Positions 23,768 through 33,292 of a stretch of DNA of 64,000 bases are shown one piece after another (position 1 is the stretch's first letter; every line of letters starts with the position of its first letter). Origin of the DNA: Ornithinibacillus contaminans. GTDB taxonomy: Bacteria > Bacillota > Bacilli > Bacillales > Amphibacillaceae. Location of the stretch: NCBI RefSeq assembly GCF_001038425.2, contig NZ_LDPV02000009.1:62001-126000 (forward strand), read 5' to 3'. A program made the position numbers and the translations under genes. The notes beneath the pieces were generated by a model, which was given only the letters and a program-made list of their open reading frames with translations, had not been told where the DNA came from and made no database searches.

Positions 23768-23836
23768 GGTTTCACCCCTTCTCATAATTGTTAGAAACGT
23801 CATTATAATGCCAAGCAAGCGAACCTTATGTAATAT

Positions 23837-24421
23837 CTAGGATGCTTTAATTCCCTTGGTTATTAATTCATGAACTGCTGGTGCCAGGCTTACCAAATCA
23901 TATTTCTCTTCATTCATCACCCAGTTGGTTACAGTTTCATCGAGAGTTCCAAAAATCATTTGACGAATAAGGGGAATATTACTATCACGTCGGAATAAAT
24001 TTTCTTCTATTCCTTCTGTAATAATGCCATCAATCACCGTTAAATATGGTTTTAGGACTCGATTAATTTGCTGGCGAAGTACTAGATTCGACTGACGTAA
24101 TTCTAGCTGTGTCACAATTGCTAAATGATGATTGGCAGCAAGCTGTGTAAAATGCATGGTGATTAAAGTTAATAGTTTATCACTTGCATTATCTTTTTCA
24201 CTAGTTGCGACTACGATTTGATCAATAAATTGCCCCATTTTTTCTTCAAATACCGAGACGAGAATATCTTCTTTGTTTTTAAAATATAAATAAATGGTTC
24301 CATCTGCTACCCCTGCATGTTTAGCAATTTTCGATACCTGTGAAGCATGGTAACCATTCTCAGCAATTACATCTACTGCTGCATCAATTATTAATTTGTA
24401 TTTCGGTTTATTGTTTTTCAT
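23837..24421 (-). CDS. fadR: FadR, TetR-family fatty acid degradation repressor
   Basis: A 194-residue TetR regulator: HTH AAVDVIAENGYHASQVSKIA and AGVADGTIYLYFKNKEDIL at residues about 12-50, then a helical ligand domain. In B. subtilis FadR represses the beta-oxidation genes until long-chain acyl-CoA releases it. A perfect FadR operator lies at 24461-24478, 40 bp before its start, so it should repress itself and fadB-etfBA. Confidence 0.95.
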   Translation of the reverse strand: MKNNKPKYKLIIDAAVDVIAENGYHASQVSKIAKHAGVADGTIYLYFKNKEDILVSVFEEKMGQFIDQIVVATSEKDNASDKLLTLITMHFTQLAANHHLAIVTQLELRQSNLVLRQQINRVLKPYLTVIDGIITEGIEENLFRRDSNIPLIRQMIFGTLDETVTNWVMNEEKYDLVSLAPAVHELITKGIKAS

Positions 24422-24460
24422 GTTCGATCTCCTTCAAGCATACATACGCATGTCAATAAA

Positions 24461-24478
24461 TGAATGAATAATCATTCA
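24461..24478 (-). promoter_or_regulatory. FadR operator
   Basis: TGAATGAATAATCATTCA, a palindrome identical in form to the B. subtilis FadR box. It lies between lcfA and fadR, indicating an internal promoter for fadR-fadB-etfB-etfA. No copy was seen upstream of lcfA. Confidence 0.92.
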
Positions 24479-24556
24479 TTTATTTATTGTAAAATGCAAT
24501 CGTTATTCTGTCAATACAATGCTTGTATACTTTTATTGTAAAAAGGAGCCGAAAGC

Positions 24557-26248
24557 TCAAGTTGCTTGCACTTCTTGTTTTTCTTTCTCTTCATCGATTA
24601 ATTGTCTCCTTAAAATTTTTCCAATCGCTGTTTTTGGGAGCTCATCACGAAACTCATAGAGTCTTGGAACCTTGTAGGCAGCTAAGTTCTCACGGCAATA
24701 ACGATTTAGGTCTTCCTCAGAAACAGCCCAGCCCTCTTTGAGAACAATATATGCTTTGACAGTTTCCCCGCGATAAGGATCTGGTACTCCTGCGACAACT
24801 GCTTCTAAAATCGCCTCATGCTCGTATAACACTTCTTCCACTTCTCGTGGGTATATATTATATCCACCAGCAATGATCATATCTTTTTTCCGGTCGACAA
24901 TATAGAAGTAGCCATTTTCATCCATATAGCCAAGATCCCCCGTTAGTAACCACCCATCTTTTAACGTGTTTTCCGTGTCGTCTGGTTTATTCCAATAGCC
25001 CTTCATAACTTGAGGACCTTTAACAGCTAATTCACCAAACTCACCAACTTCGACTTCTTCAAAGGTTTCCAGATCTAGTATCTTGGCATCAGTATCTGGC
25101 CAAGGTAATCCAATGCTACCACTTACACGATTTCCGTAGATTAAGTTTGCGTGTGTAACTGGTGAGGATTCTGTTAATCCGTAACCCTCCACCAATCGTC
25201 CACCTGTCACCTTCTCGAACTTTTCTTGCACCTCAACCGGTAACGGGGCAGATCCGCTAATACATGCTTTGATAGAAGAGAGATCGTATTTTGGTAAATC
25301 TGGATGGTTTAATAACCCAATATATATGGTTGGAGCACCGGGAAATAATGTTGGTTTTAGCTTTTGAATCGTTTTTAAAATTTCTCCCGCATTAAACTTT
25401 GGCAACAATATCATTTTAGCTCCGTTTAAAATGGAAAGATTCATTACCGCGGTCATACCATAGACATGAAAGAACGGTAATACACCTAAAACGATTTCTT
25501 CGCCTTTTTTAGTTTTATAAATCCAAGCGTCACACATTTGTGCATTTGCAACAAGATTCTGATGTGTAAGCATAACACCTTTTGGAAATCCTGTTGTGCC
25601 ACCTGTGTATTGTAATAAGGCAATATCTTCACTAGGATCTATCGAGACCGATTGATATACAGCTTCTGCTGTATCTAGGATGGATGTCCAAGCATGTGTA
25701 TTTGCTGATTCCTCCACTTTTACGACCAAGTTGTATTGTTTCTTTTGTATAAATGGATAGATGAGATTTTTTGGAAAAGGCAAATAATCCTTTATACAAG
25801 TTACAATTACATGCTCAAGTGAAGTAGCTTCCTTCACATTCGTCACACGTGGTAATAAAATATCAAGACATACAATGACTTTAGCACCTGAATCGTTGAG
25901 CTGATACTCGAGCTCCCTCTCTGTGTACAAAGGATTTGTTTGTACAACGATCGCCCCCGCCATTAAAGCACCATAGTACCCAATGACAGATTGCGGGGTA
26001 TTCGGTAGCATTATCGCAACACGGTCACCTTTTTCTACCCCAAGTCCTTGGATATAGTTGGCGAATTGCTTGGCTTGATGAAATAATTCTTGGTAAGTTA
26101 TTTCTTTCCCCATAAAATGAAGCGCTTTCTTTTCGTTGTATAAATTAGCAGCGTCCTCTAATAAGGCATGCAATGGTCGTCCGTCATATTCAATAGAAGT
26201 CGGTATTTCCTCAGGGTAATGCTGATGCCATCTTTTATCTTCCCCCAT
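24557..26248 (-). CDS. lcfA: Long-chain acyl-CoA synthetase
   Basis: A 563-residue adenylate-forming ligase activating long-chain fatty acids to acyl-CoA with ATP. The P-loop motif is LLQYTGGTTGFPKGVMLTH (about 213-231), then GYGLTESSPVTH, DGWLLTGDLGYMDENGYFYI with the conserved Asp, and RKKDMIIAGGYNIYPREVEE; the catalytic Lys is in LPKTAIGKILRRQL near the C-terminus. AAGGAGG ribosome binding site. It precedes fadR, but with its own upstream region. Confidence 0.95.
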   Translation of the reverse strand: MGEDKRWHQHYPEEIPTSIEYDGRPLHALLEDAANLYNEKKALHFMGKEITYQELFHQAKQFANYIQGLGVEKGDRVAIMLPNTPQSVIGYYGALMAGAIVVQTNPLYTERELEYQLNDSGAKVIVCLDILLPRVTNVKEATSLEHVIVTCIKDYLPFPKNLIYPFIQKKQYNLVVKVEESANTHAWTSILDTAEAVYQSVSIDPSEDIALLQYTGGTTGFPKGVMLTHQNLVANAQMCDAWIYKTKKGEEIVLGVLPFFHVYGMTAVMNLSILNGAKMILLPKFNAGEILKTIQKLKPTLFPGAPTIYIGLLNHPDLPKYDLSSIKACISGSAPLPVEVQEKFEKVTGGRLVEGYGLTESSPVTHANLIYGNRVSGSIGLPWPDTDAKILDLETFEEVEVGEFGELAVKGPQVMKGYWNKPDDTENTLKDGWLLTGDLGYMDENGYFYIVDRKKDMIIAGGYNIYPREVEEVLYEHEAILEAVVAGVPDPYRGETVKAYIVLKEGWAVSEEDLNRYCRENLAAYKVPRLYEFRDELPKTAIGKILRRQLIDEEKEKQEVQAT

Positions 26249-26336
26249 AAATTAACCTCCTTATACGATAGTTAATTCTATTATACCGACTAATTTGTAT
26301 TTTTTGAAATTTTATTTTTAAATCTCATGATTTTTT

Positions 26337-26435
26337 TTAGAAAATATGAAAATCCACATCAAATGTTAGGTAAATAATCCCTACCAAAACAAATGCAATT
26401 GCAACTCCAATACAAATCTTTGCTAATGTTTCCAT
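26337..26435 (-). CDS. Small membrane peptide, 32 aa
   Basis: An ATG at 26435 preceded at six bases by AAGGGAG opens a 32-codon frame ending at TAA. The product starts METLAKICIGVAIAFVLVG and consists of one transmembrane helix (about residues 5-24) and a short acidic/aromatic tail. It begins 22 bp after the yshE stop on the same strand, so the two are probably cotranscribed. No family recognised. The good ribosome binding site and the spacing are the support; conservation cannot be tested here. Confidence 0.55.
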   Translation of the reverse strand: METLAKICIGVAIAFVLVGIIYLTFDVDFHIF

Positions 26436-26457
26436 TGTGTTCTCCCTTAGTTAAGAA

Positions 26458-26865
26458 TTATACGATACTTGCGCCTATAATAAATGACAAACCAATCGAG
26501 ATAATCATAGAAATAAGCCCCACCGCCTTATTTCCCTTTCCGATTTCTTCATCAATACGCATTGCTGGAGTTAAGAATTCGAATATAAAATAACCGATTA
26601 ATAACAGAATAAAACCAATTGTACCCCAGGCTATACTAGTGAGTAACGTATCATTATGTTCAATAGAATAACGGAATATAGTGGCAATACCAAAAATCTT
26701 TCCTCCGGTTGCCATTGCCACTGCTAGATTTCCGTTTTTAATTTCATCCCAATTCTTATATTTCGTTACTAGTTCAAAAACAGCTAAAAATACAATTGTA
26801 CATAAAATGACCACACTATACCTAGCTGCTGTATTGATAAATACATTCTCCCAAAATTCATTCAT
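26458..26865 (-). CDS. yshE: YshE, DUF350 membrane protein
   Basis: A 135-residue integral membrane protein of the DUF350 family with four transmembrane helices in two similar halves (about 10-30, 48-68, 77-98 and 112-133). The repeat NGNLAVAMATGGKIFGIATI ... KGNKAVGLISMIISIGLSFI is typical of the family. Function unknown. It sits between mutS2 and lcfA, as in B. subtilis. AAGGGAG precedes the ATG. Confidence 0.85.
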   Translation of the reverse strand: MNEFWENVFINTAARYSVVILCTIVFLAVFELVTKYKNWDEIKNGNLAVAMATGGKIFGIATIFRYSIEHNDTLLTSIAWGTIGFILLLIGYFIFEFLTPAMRIDEEIGKGNKAVGLISMIISIGLSFIIGASIV

Positions 26866-26893
26866 GCGTTTCTTCTCCCTTCTTCACCGTAAT

Positions 26894-29230
26894 TTATCTA
26901 AATTCTAATACGGTAACACCACTGCCACCCTCACCAGCTGCTCCGGGTCTTGCTGAGGCAATACTTGGATGATTTTTAACAAAATCCTGTACCCCTTTTC
27001 TCAATGCGCCAGTACCCTTTCCATGAATAATAAAAACTTTAGGGTAATTCGCTAAAGTAGCATCATCCACATATTTTTCTAATTTTAATAAGGCATCCTC
27101 GTAGCGTTCACCTCGTAAATCTAGCTCCACTGGTACGTGATAGCTTGAACCTTTTACGGTTGCTAATGGCTTTTCATAGGTTTTCTTTGGTTTTCCGATT
27201 AATTGTAAATCATTTCGTTTTACTTTAACCTTCATAATACCTACTTGAACCATATATTCATTGTCATTCACCTTCTCAATGACAGAACCATTTTGATTTA
27301 CTGTTAACAGTTTTATTTCATCGCCAGGGCTTAATTCCTCACTAGTAGTAGCTTGTTGTTTAGCCTTTTTCTTTGTGGATAACTTAGGCTGCGCATCCTC
27401 TAACATCTTCTTAGCCTCAATCCACTCATGCTCTTTTAATGTAGCATCGGTTTTCATCTTCCGTATTTCATCAATAATCATTTCTGCTTCTTCTCTTGCA
27501 TTGCGTAAAGCTTTTTCTGCCTTTTCTTCTGCTTTTTTATATAATTCCTCACGCTTCTGGTCAAATTGATTCCATTCTTCCTCAAGTTGTTTGCGTGTTT
27601 GTTCGCTTTCCAGAAGAATTTGATGGGCCTCTTCATATTCTTTTTCAGCCTGGCGTTTCGATTCCTCTAGGGAAGCAATCATATTTTCCACGTTTTTTGA
27701 ATCAATGCCAATATGACTTTTAGCACGCTCAATAATGGTATGATCTAATCCTAATCGTTTGGAAATTTCAAATGCATTACTTCTTCCTGGTACACCAATT
27801 AATAAGCGATATGTCGGTTGCAGTGTTTGCACATCAAATTCCATCGACGCATTGATGACGTTTTCCCGATTGTACCCATAGGCTTTAAGCTCTGGATAAT
27901 GTGTGGTTGCAATCACACGTGCATTTCGTGAAACAACCTCATCCAAGATGGACATGGCAAGTGCAGCCCCTTCTTGTGGGTCTGTTCCAGCTCCTAACTC
28001 ATCAAATAGAACCAGTGATTTATCATCGACATGCTGTAGGATATCAACTATATTTGTCATATGGGAGGAGAAAGTACTTAGGTTTTGCTCGATTGACTGC
28101 TCATCACCGATATCAGCATATACTTCTTCAAAAACCGCCATCTCACACCCATCTAATGCTGGTATTTGTAATCCAGATTGAGCCATCAATGTACATAACC
28201 CAACCATCTTTAGCGTGACCGTTTTTCCCCCAGTGTTAGGTCCAGTGATCACAATGGATGTATATGTTTTTCCGATTTCAATGTCGTTGGCAACTACTTG
28301 ATCCATAGAGATAAGTGGATGTCTGGCCTGCTGCATTTTTATGATGCCTTGATTATTGATTGTTGGACGAGATGCCTTCATTGCTCTCGCTAGATTAGCC
28401 CGCGCAAACATAAAATCAATTTGTGCCAACAACCGAACATTTTCAGTTAAAAATCCTTCTTCCTCTGCAATACGCTCTGTTAACTCTCGAAGAATTCGAT
28501 CAATCTCTTGCTTTTCCTTTGCATAGAGCTCTTGGAGTTGATTATTTAAGTCAACTACAGCTTTTGGCTCCATAAACAACGTTTGACCAGAAGCAGACTG
28601 ATCATGAACGATTCCACCGATGGCACCACGATATTCCTGTTTTACCGGTAAGACATACCGTTCATTTCGAATCGTGATTATCGCATCAGAAAGCATATTA
28701 CTTTTTGATCTCGTGTAGCTTTCTAACTTTTCACGGATTCTACTTTCATGGGTACGGATAGAGGAGCGTACTCCCCTTAATTTCTCTGAAGCACTATCCA
28801 TCACTTGACCATGATCATCAATACAGCTTTTTATTTGTAATTCTAATGGACGTAGTGGCGTAATACCCGCTACTACGTCTTGTAATAATGGTAATTCTTC
28901 ATCTAGATTTTCAACGAACTCCTTTGCCTGTCTTCCACCATAGATAGTATCGGCAACAGCTAAGCACTCAGATGTACTAAGTACACCTCCGATAACACTT
29001 CTCTGTATGCTTTGGCGAATATCACTGATACCGCCTAACGGAATGGGCGTATTCAAGCGAATTACTTGAGCTGCTTCATCGGTTTCTTCTTGTAATTGTT
29101 TCACCACTTCGATATCAGTAGAAGGCTTGAGCTTTGCCGCTAGATCTTTTCCTAAGCTCGTTGCAGCGTGCTGACTCAATCGTTCAATAATTTTTTGAAA
29201 ATCTAGTACCCGTAAGATTCGCTCGTTCAT
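26894..29230 (-). CDS. mutS2: Endonuclease MutS2
   Basis: A 778-residue MutS2: core helices, an ATPase domain with Walker [13 protein letters not shown] (about 333-344), LSTFSSHM and the Walker [17 protein letters not shown], a coiled-coil (about 515-610) and a C-terminal Smr nuclease domain ([35 protein letters not shown]). It acts on branched DNA and, in B. subtilis, on collided ribosomes; it has no mismatch-recognition domain. Upstream of yshE and downstream of polX. Confidence 0.96.
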   Translation of the reverse strand: MNERILRVLDFQKIIERLSQHAATSLGKDLAAKLKPSTDIEVVKQLQEETDEAAQVIRLNTPIPLGGISDIRQSIQRSVIGGVLSTSECLAVADTIYGGRQAKEFVENLDEELPLLQDVVAGITPLRPLELQIKSCIDDHGQVMDSASEKLRGVRSSIRTHESRIREKLESYTRSKSNMLSDAIITIRNERYVLPVKQEYRGAIGGIVHDQSASGQTLFMEPKAVVDLNNQLQELYAKEKQEIDRILRELTERIAEEEGFLTENVRLLAQIDFMFARANLARAMKASRPTINNQGIIKMQQARHPLISMDQVVANDIEIGKTYTSIVITGPNTGGKTVTLKMVGLCTLMAQSGLQIPALDGCEMAVFEEVYADIGDEQSIEQNLSTFSSHMTNIVDILQHVDDKSLVLFDELGAGTDPQEGAALAMSILDEVVSRNARVIATTHYPELKAYGYNRENVINASMEFDVQTLQPTYRLLIGVPGRSNAFEISKRLGLDHTIIERAKSHIGIDSKNVENMIASLEESKRQAEKEYEEAHQILLESEQTRKQLEEEWNQFDQKREELYKKAEEKAEKALRNAREEAEMIIDEIRKMKTDATLKEHEWIEAKKMLEDAQPKLSTKKKAKQQATTSEELSPGDEIKLLTVNQNGSVIEKVNDNEYMVQVGIMKVKVKRNDLQLIGKPKKTYEKPLATVKGSSYHVPVELDLRGERYEDALLKLEKYVDDATLANYPKVFIIHGKGTGALRKGVQDFVKNHPSIASARPGAAGEGGSGVTVLEFR

Positions 29231-29268
29231 GTACTTACTCCTTTAACGTGTTGTCCAACTTTGTTCTA

Positions 29269-30987
29269 TTATTTATTACGATTAAAGTATGCTAATAGTT
29301 TCTCTTTTGGCCACGTATTTAAAATTGTGTCTTTATGGAGCCAAGCCTTTCTTGCAACGCCAACTCCATACTTCATATGGTCTAACATGGGATAACTATG
29401 AGCATCTGTATTAACAGCAATCGTAACACCAGCCTCTTGTGCACGTCTAGCCCACTCAGCAGATAAATCAAAACGATTTGGATTCGCATTTATTTCCAAA
29501 GCAGTGTTTGTCTCCTTCGCACGTTCAAGCAATGCCTCCATATTGACTAGATAACCATCTCTTCTACCAATCAATCTACCCGTAGGATGTGCAATTAGTG
29601 ACACATATGGATTTTCCAGTGCTTGAAAAAGGCGATGCATGATTTGCTCTTCTGTTTGACGAAAGCTGGAATGAATTGCAGCTATAACGTAATCCATCTC
29701 TTGTAGGAAACCATTCGAAAAGTCCATTGAACCATCGGCTAAAATATCCATCTCTACTCCTGCAAAAATATGAATATCGGTATACTTTTCATTCAATTTC
29801 AATATTTCTTCCCGTTGCTTACGCAAACGTTCTTCATCCAAACCATTTGCAACACGCAAGCTTTTAGAATGGTCCGTAATCGCAATAAATTCATACCCAA
29901 TGTTTCTTGCCTGATTAACCATTTCTTCTAGGGTCTGCGCACCATCACTCCATGTGGTGTGCATATGTAAGTCTCCTCGGATATCTGTTAGTTCAACTAG
30001 CTGTTGTGGTTCTGTAAAACCATCCACTTCACCAGTGTTTTCCCGAACCTCTGGCGGGATATAATGCAAGCCAAAATGCTGGAAAAATTCTGCCTCTGAA
30101 ACAAAGGTTAATACTTCGTTTGTTTCTTCCACTTCAACCCCATACTCGCTAATCTTCTCTCCTCTTGATTTCGCAAGCTGTCGCATTGCCACATTATGAT
30201 CCTTAGATCCAGTAAAATGATGAAGCGTCGTTACAAATTCTTCTTCACTCACTAATCTAAAGTCAACATTAATTGCATAAACATCATCAAGTGTTATGGA
30301 GACTTTTGTATCTCCTTTGGCAATGACTTCTTTTAGATTGTCCATTTGAAGGAGTGCATCTCGTACAACTTCTGGTTTATTTGATGCAATAATAAAATCT
30401 AAATCTTTAATCGTTTCCTTCATTCGTCGAAGCGATCCTGCTCTAGAAAATTGTTGAATAGCTGGGATAGTCCTTAAATAATCCTCTATCTTCTCGGCAA
30501 GCGGCAGCATAAGCGCAATCGGTAACCGCTCAGGACGCTCCCCAACCTCCTGTAATGCAGCAAGAATCTTTTCAGCTGATTTTTTTCCAAAGCCAGCTAA
30601 GGCTTCTACCTTTCCAGACTCTATGGCTTGTTGTAAGCTCTCCTGATCTATTACGTCTAATTCTTGGTATAGCTTGGCAAGCTTTTTACCACCTAAGCCC
30701 GGAACATTCAGTAAGGGGATCAAGCCTGTAGGAACTTCCTTCTCTAATTGCTCTAATGTCGCTGACTTTCCAAGCTCTATGTATTCTGAAATGACCTGGC
30801 TAGTTCCCTTCCCAATACCTTTAATCGTAGTAAAATCATCAATAGCCAATAAGGAACGTTCATCTCGCTCCAGTGCTTGTGCCGCCTTTCGAAATGCAGA
30901 AATCTTAAACGGATTTTCTCCCTTTAGCTCTAAGTATATTGCAATTTTTTCTAATAATTTTATGACATCTTTTTTATTTACTGACAT
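29269..30987 (-). CDS. polX: DNA polymerase X with PHP domain
   Basis: A 572-residue family X polymerase used in gap filling and repair. The N-terminus has helix-hairpin-helix motifs (FTTIKGIGKGTSQVISEYIE, NVPGLGGKKLAKLYQEL), then the polymerase palm with catalytic aspartates in IKDLDFIIAS and INVDFRLV, and the C-terminal PHP 3'-5' exonuclease with DLHMHTTWSDGAQTLEEM and ITDHSKS. The start at 30987 (MSVNKKDVIKLLEK) has AGGTGA upstream and gives a length near that of B. subtilis PolX; the frame runs 18 codons further without a ribosome binding site. Confidence 0.95.
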   Translation of the reverse strand: MSVNKKDVIKLLEKIAIYLELKGENPFKISAFRKAAQALERDERSLLAIDDFTTIKGIGKGTSQVISEYIELGKSATLEQLEKEVPTGLIPLLNVPGLGGKKLAKLYQELDVIDQESLQQAIESGKVEALAGFGKKSAEKILAALQEVGERPERLPIALMLPLAEKIEDYLRTIPAIQQFSRAGSLRRMKETIKDLDFIIASNKPEVVRDALLQMDNLKEVIAKGDTKVSITLDDVYAINVDFRLVSEEEFVTTLHHFTGSKDHNVAMRQLAKSRGEKISEYGVEVEETNEVLTFVSEAEFFQHFGLHYIPPEVRENTGEVDGFTEPQQLVELTDIRGDLHMHTTWSDGAQTLEEMVNQARNIGYEFIAITDHSKSLRVANGLDEERLRKQREEILKLNEKYTDIHIFAGVEMDILADGSMDFSNGFLQEMDYVIAAIHSSFRQTEEQIMHRLFQALENPYVSLIAHPTGRLIGRRDGYLVNMEALLERAKETNTALEINANPNRFDLSAEWARRAQEAGVTIAVNTDAHSYPMLDHMKYGVGVARKAWLHKDTILNTWPKEKLLAYFNRNK

Positions 30988-31124
30988 TTTTTCACCTGCT
31001 TTTAAACGTTCTATCGTACCTACTCTTTTAGCAATAGACAAATAAAGGCTAATTCATAGTAGGACCTATCCTTATTGTACCGACCATACAATATTAATCC
31101 TAGTATTATGAATTAGCCATCGTA

Positions 31125-31679
31125 TTATGAATTGAACAATGAACTTACATGAGTAAACCATAAATCCTTAATTTTATCAGAGAAATATGGTGTATTCTCG
31201 ACTATGAACAAGGCTACATTAGAATCATTTACCCATTCCTGAATGGTACCAATTGGCGTCAATACAATTATGTATAAAATAACAAATAGGATTAAATAAA
31301 TTTCCAAAAAACCTAGTATTGCACCTAAAAGCTTATTAATAGAATTTAAGATTGGCAGTGAAGCTAACACATCAATCATTGAAGCCACAATTTGTAAGGC
31401 AATCTTAGCGACAAAAAATAGTATCGCAAACGAAATTGCATTATAAAAAGCATTCTCCAGTGGAAGTGCTTCGAGGAAATCTGCCCATAGACTTTCATCC
31501 GACAACTCTGGATAAGGAATCCACAAAGCGAGTTTACTAGCCAAATCATCATAAAAAGTGGCTGCTAAAACAAATGACACAATAAACCCAATCAGGTGTA
31601 CGGCTTGTAAAATCAATCCACGTTTAAGACCGATTAGAAAACCAAAAATCAATAATAATAGTAGTAGTAAATCTATCAT
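31125..31679 (-). CDS. yshB: CvpA-family membrane protein YshB
   Basis: A 184-residue CvpA/YshB protein with four transmembrane segments (about 2-20, 28-45, 75-98 and 115-140); LLLLIFGFLIGLKRGLILQA is the family N-terminus. CvpA proteins are involved in envelope stress or colicin V export in E. coli; in Bacillus the role is unknown. Its ATG is 4 bp after zapA on the same strand, so zapA-yshB form one transcript. Confidence 0.9.
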   Translation of the reverse strand: MIDLLLLLLLIFGFLIGLKRGLILQAVHLIGFIVSFVLAATFYDDLASKLALWIPYPELSDESLWADFLEALPLENAFYNAISFAILFFVAKIALQIVASMIDVLASLPILNSINKLLGAILGFLEIYLILFVILYIIVLTPIGTIQEWVNDSNVALFIVENTPYFSDKIKDLWFTHVSSLFNS

Positions 31680-31683
31680 GTGT

Positions 31684-31944
31684 TTATAATCCTCTTTCTT
31701 TTTTTATTGAACCTAGCAACGATGCATAGTCTTCCTTCAGTTTCAAGTAATCATTCATGGAGTTTACTGCAGTTAAAACAGCTAGACTCGCTGTGTCAAG
31801 CTGAGGATTCATTTCTTGTATTTCCCTCATCTTTTGATCAACTAAACTTGCAACCAATCGTACATGGCTAGCATCTTCATCCCCAACTATTTTATAGGAT
31901 CTATTTCGAATTTCAACGGTTACCCGTGTTTTCTCCTGGGTCAC
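31684..31944 (-). CDS. zapA: Cell division protein ZapA
   Basis: An 86-residue ZapA that cross-links FtsZ filaments at the division site. The GTG at 31944 (VTQEKTRVTVEIRN) was chosen because GGGAGGGT lies six bases upstream; an ATG 15 codons earlier gives an N-terminal tail not found in the family. The segment HVRLVASLVDQKMREIQEMN leads into the dimerising coiled-coil helix (about 45-80). Confidence 0.93.
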   Translation of the reverse strand: MTQEKTRVTVEIRNRSYKIVGDEDASHVRLVASLVDQKMREIQEMNPQLDTASLAVLTAVNSMNDYLKLKEDYASLLGSIKKERGL

Positions 31945-32122
31945 TAGGTTACCCTCCCATTTATTTGTTACATAAACTATTTTCATCAACCTGTCGTATT
32001 TTACTATAGTTTATCTTAACATGAAGAAACACAATTAGGAAACTGTTGCATGTATAATTTTTGCATTTCTTTATCCAGAATAGTTTGCTATAGTCATTAC
32101 TATAGAAAGGATTGAATTTTCC

Positions 32123-33055
32123 ATGTCGCAAAATGTATTGACCGTTTCACTAGAAGTTATTGAAAAAATGAAGCAGCATTATCTAGCATCATTAACTACA
32201 ACACCACAAGGGGCAATTTTCCGAGCTAAAACCGCTCATTCTGTCATCACCGCATATAAATCCGGTAAAGTATTATTTCAAGGTGGTAATCCACAAGCCG
32301 AAATCGCAAAATGGGCAAAACATTCCAATAGTCAATCACAAGAGAAAACACAAGCTACATCAAAAACTTCTTTCTATACACCGCCTGAAACGTTATTCAA
32401 TGCTTCACATATTGGCTCGGATGAAGCTGGTACTGGGGATTATTTTGGACCAATCACAGTTGCAAGTGCCTATGTAAAAGCAGACCAAATTTCTTTACTA
32501 AAGGAACTAGGCGTAAAGGATTCCAAAAATTTAACTGAAAAGGTTATTCTCGAATTAGCACAGGAAATCGCACGAATCCGAATTCCTTATTCCTTACTTA
32601 TCTTACATAATCCAAAATATAACAGGCTACAAAAAAACGGCTGGTCACAAGGTAAAATGAAGGCGATGCTTCACCACCATGCTATTACCAACCTCTTACA
32701 TAAAATTGGTAATTCAGAGCTTGATGGCATCTTGATTGATCAATTTTGTGAGCCTGGGATTTATAAGCGCCATCTTGCATCTGAACAAGAAAGCCTACCT
32801 GATAAAACCTATTTCATGACAAAAGCAGAGAGTTATTCAATTGCAGTCGCAGCCAGCTCAATCATTGCTAGAGCAAGCTTCGTCAAAGAAATGGACAAGC
32901 TGTCTGAACAGGTTGGGATTCCATTAAATAAAGGTGCATCCAAGCATGTTGACCAAACGATTGCTAAAATCATGCGCGAAAAAGGTGAAGCAATACTAGA
33001 TTCATGTGCTAAAGTTCATTTCGCTAATACGGAGAAGGCAAAAAAGTATTTATAA
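32123..33055 (+). CDS. rnhC: Ribonuclease HIII
   Basis: A 310-residue RNase HIII that cleaves RNA in RNA/DNA hybrids. The N-terminal TBP-like substrate-binding domain (residues 1-85) is followed by the catalytic domain with IGSDEAGTGDYFGPITVASA (Asp-Glu pair at about 97-98) and ILIDQFCEPG with the third acidic residue; KAESYSIAVAASSIIARASF is the family signature. Transcribed opposite to zapA-yshB as in B. subtilis. AAAGGA upstream. Confidence 0.96.
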   Translation: MSQNVLTVSLEVIEKMKQHYLASLTTTPQGAIFRAKTAHSVITAYKSGKVLFQGGNPQAEIAKWAKHSNSQSQEKTQATSKTSFYTPPETLFNASHIGSDEAGTGDYFGPITVASAYVKADQISLLKELGVKDSKNLTEKVILELAQEIARIRIPYSLLILHNPKYNRLQKNGWSQGKMKAMLHHHAITNLLHKIGNSELDGILIDQFCEPGIYKRHLASEQESLPDKTYFMTKAESYSIAVAASSIIARASFVKEMDKLSEQVGIPLNKGASKHVDQTIAKIMREKGEAILDSCAKVHFANTEKAKKYL

Positions 33056-33247
33056 GTGCTGTTTTGGGCTTCGGACTCTAGTATAGTGTTCGTTATAAAC
33101 TAGGGAGTATTGGACTTGAGACTTGTTCTCAAGGTCATTTCTCACCGATTTTCACGATATTTTGAACTTTAGACAAGCTATCGAATCCTTTTCGCGACAT
33201 TTCACAAGCTAAAAAGGACTAGAGATGTACACAAAGTCTACTCTTAA

Positions 33248-33287
33248 CAAAAATACACACGGGCAACACTGCTCGTGTGTATTTCTT
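33248..33287 (-). terminator. Terminator of pheST
   Basis: Minus strand AAATACACACGAGCAG, TGTTG loop, CCCGTGTGTATTTTTG. The preceding 190 bp (33057-33247) are non-coding, with a hairpin GACTTGAGA/TCTCAAGGTC at 33113-33137. Confidence 0.85.
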
Positions 33288-33292
33288 TAATT

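Noticed and set aside
33057-33247. Possible small RNA or gene between rnhC and pheT
   Set aside because: Only a short hairpin is visible; no promoter or frame could be supported.
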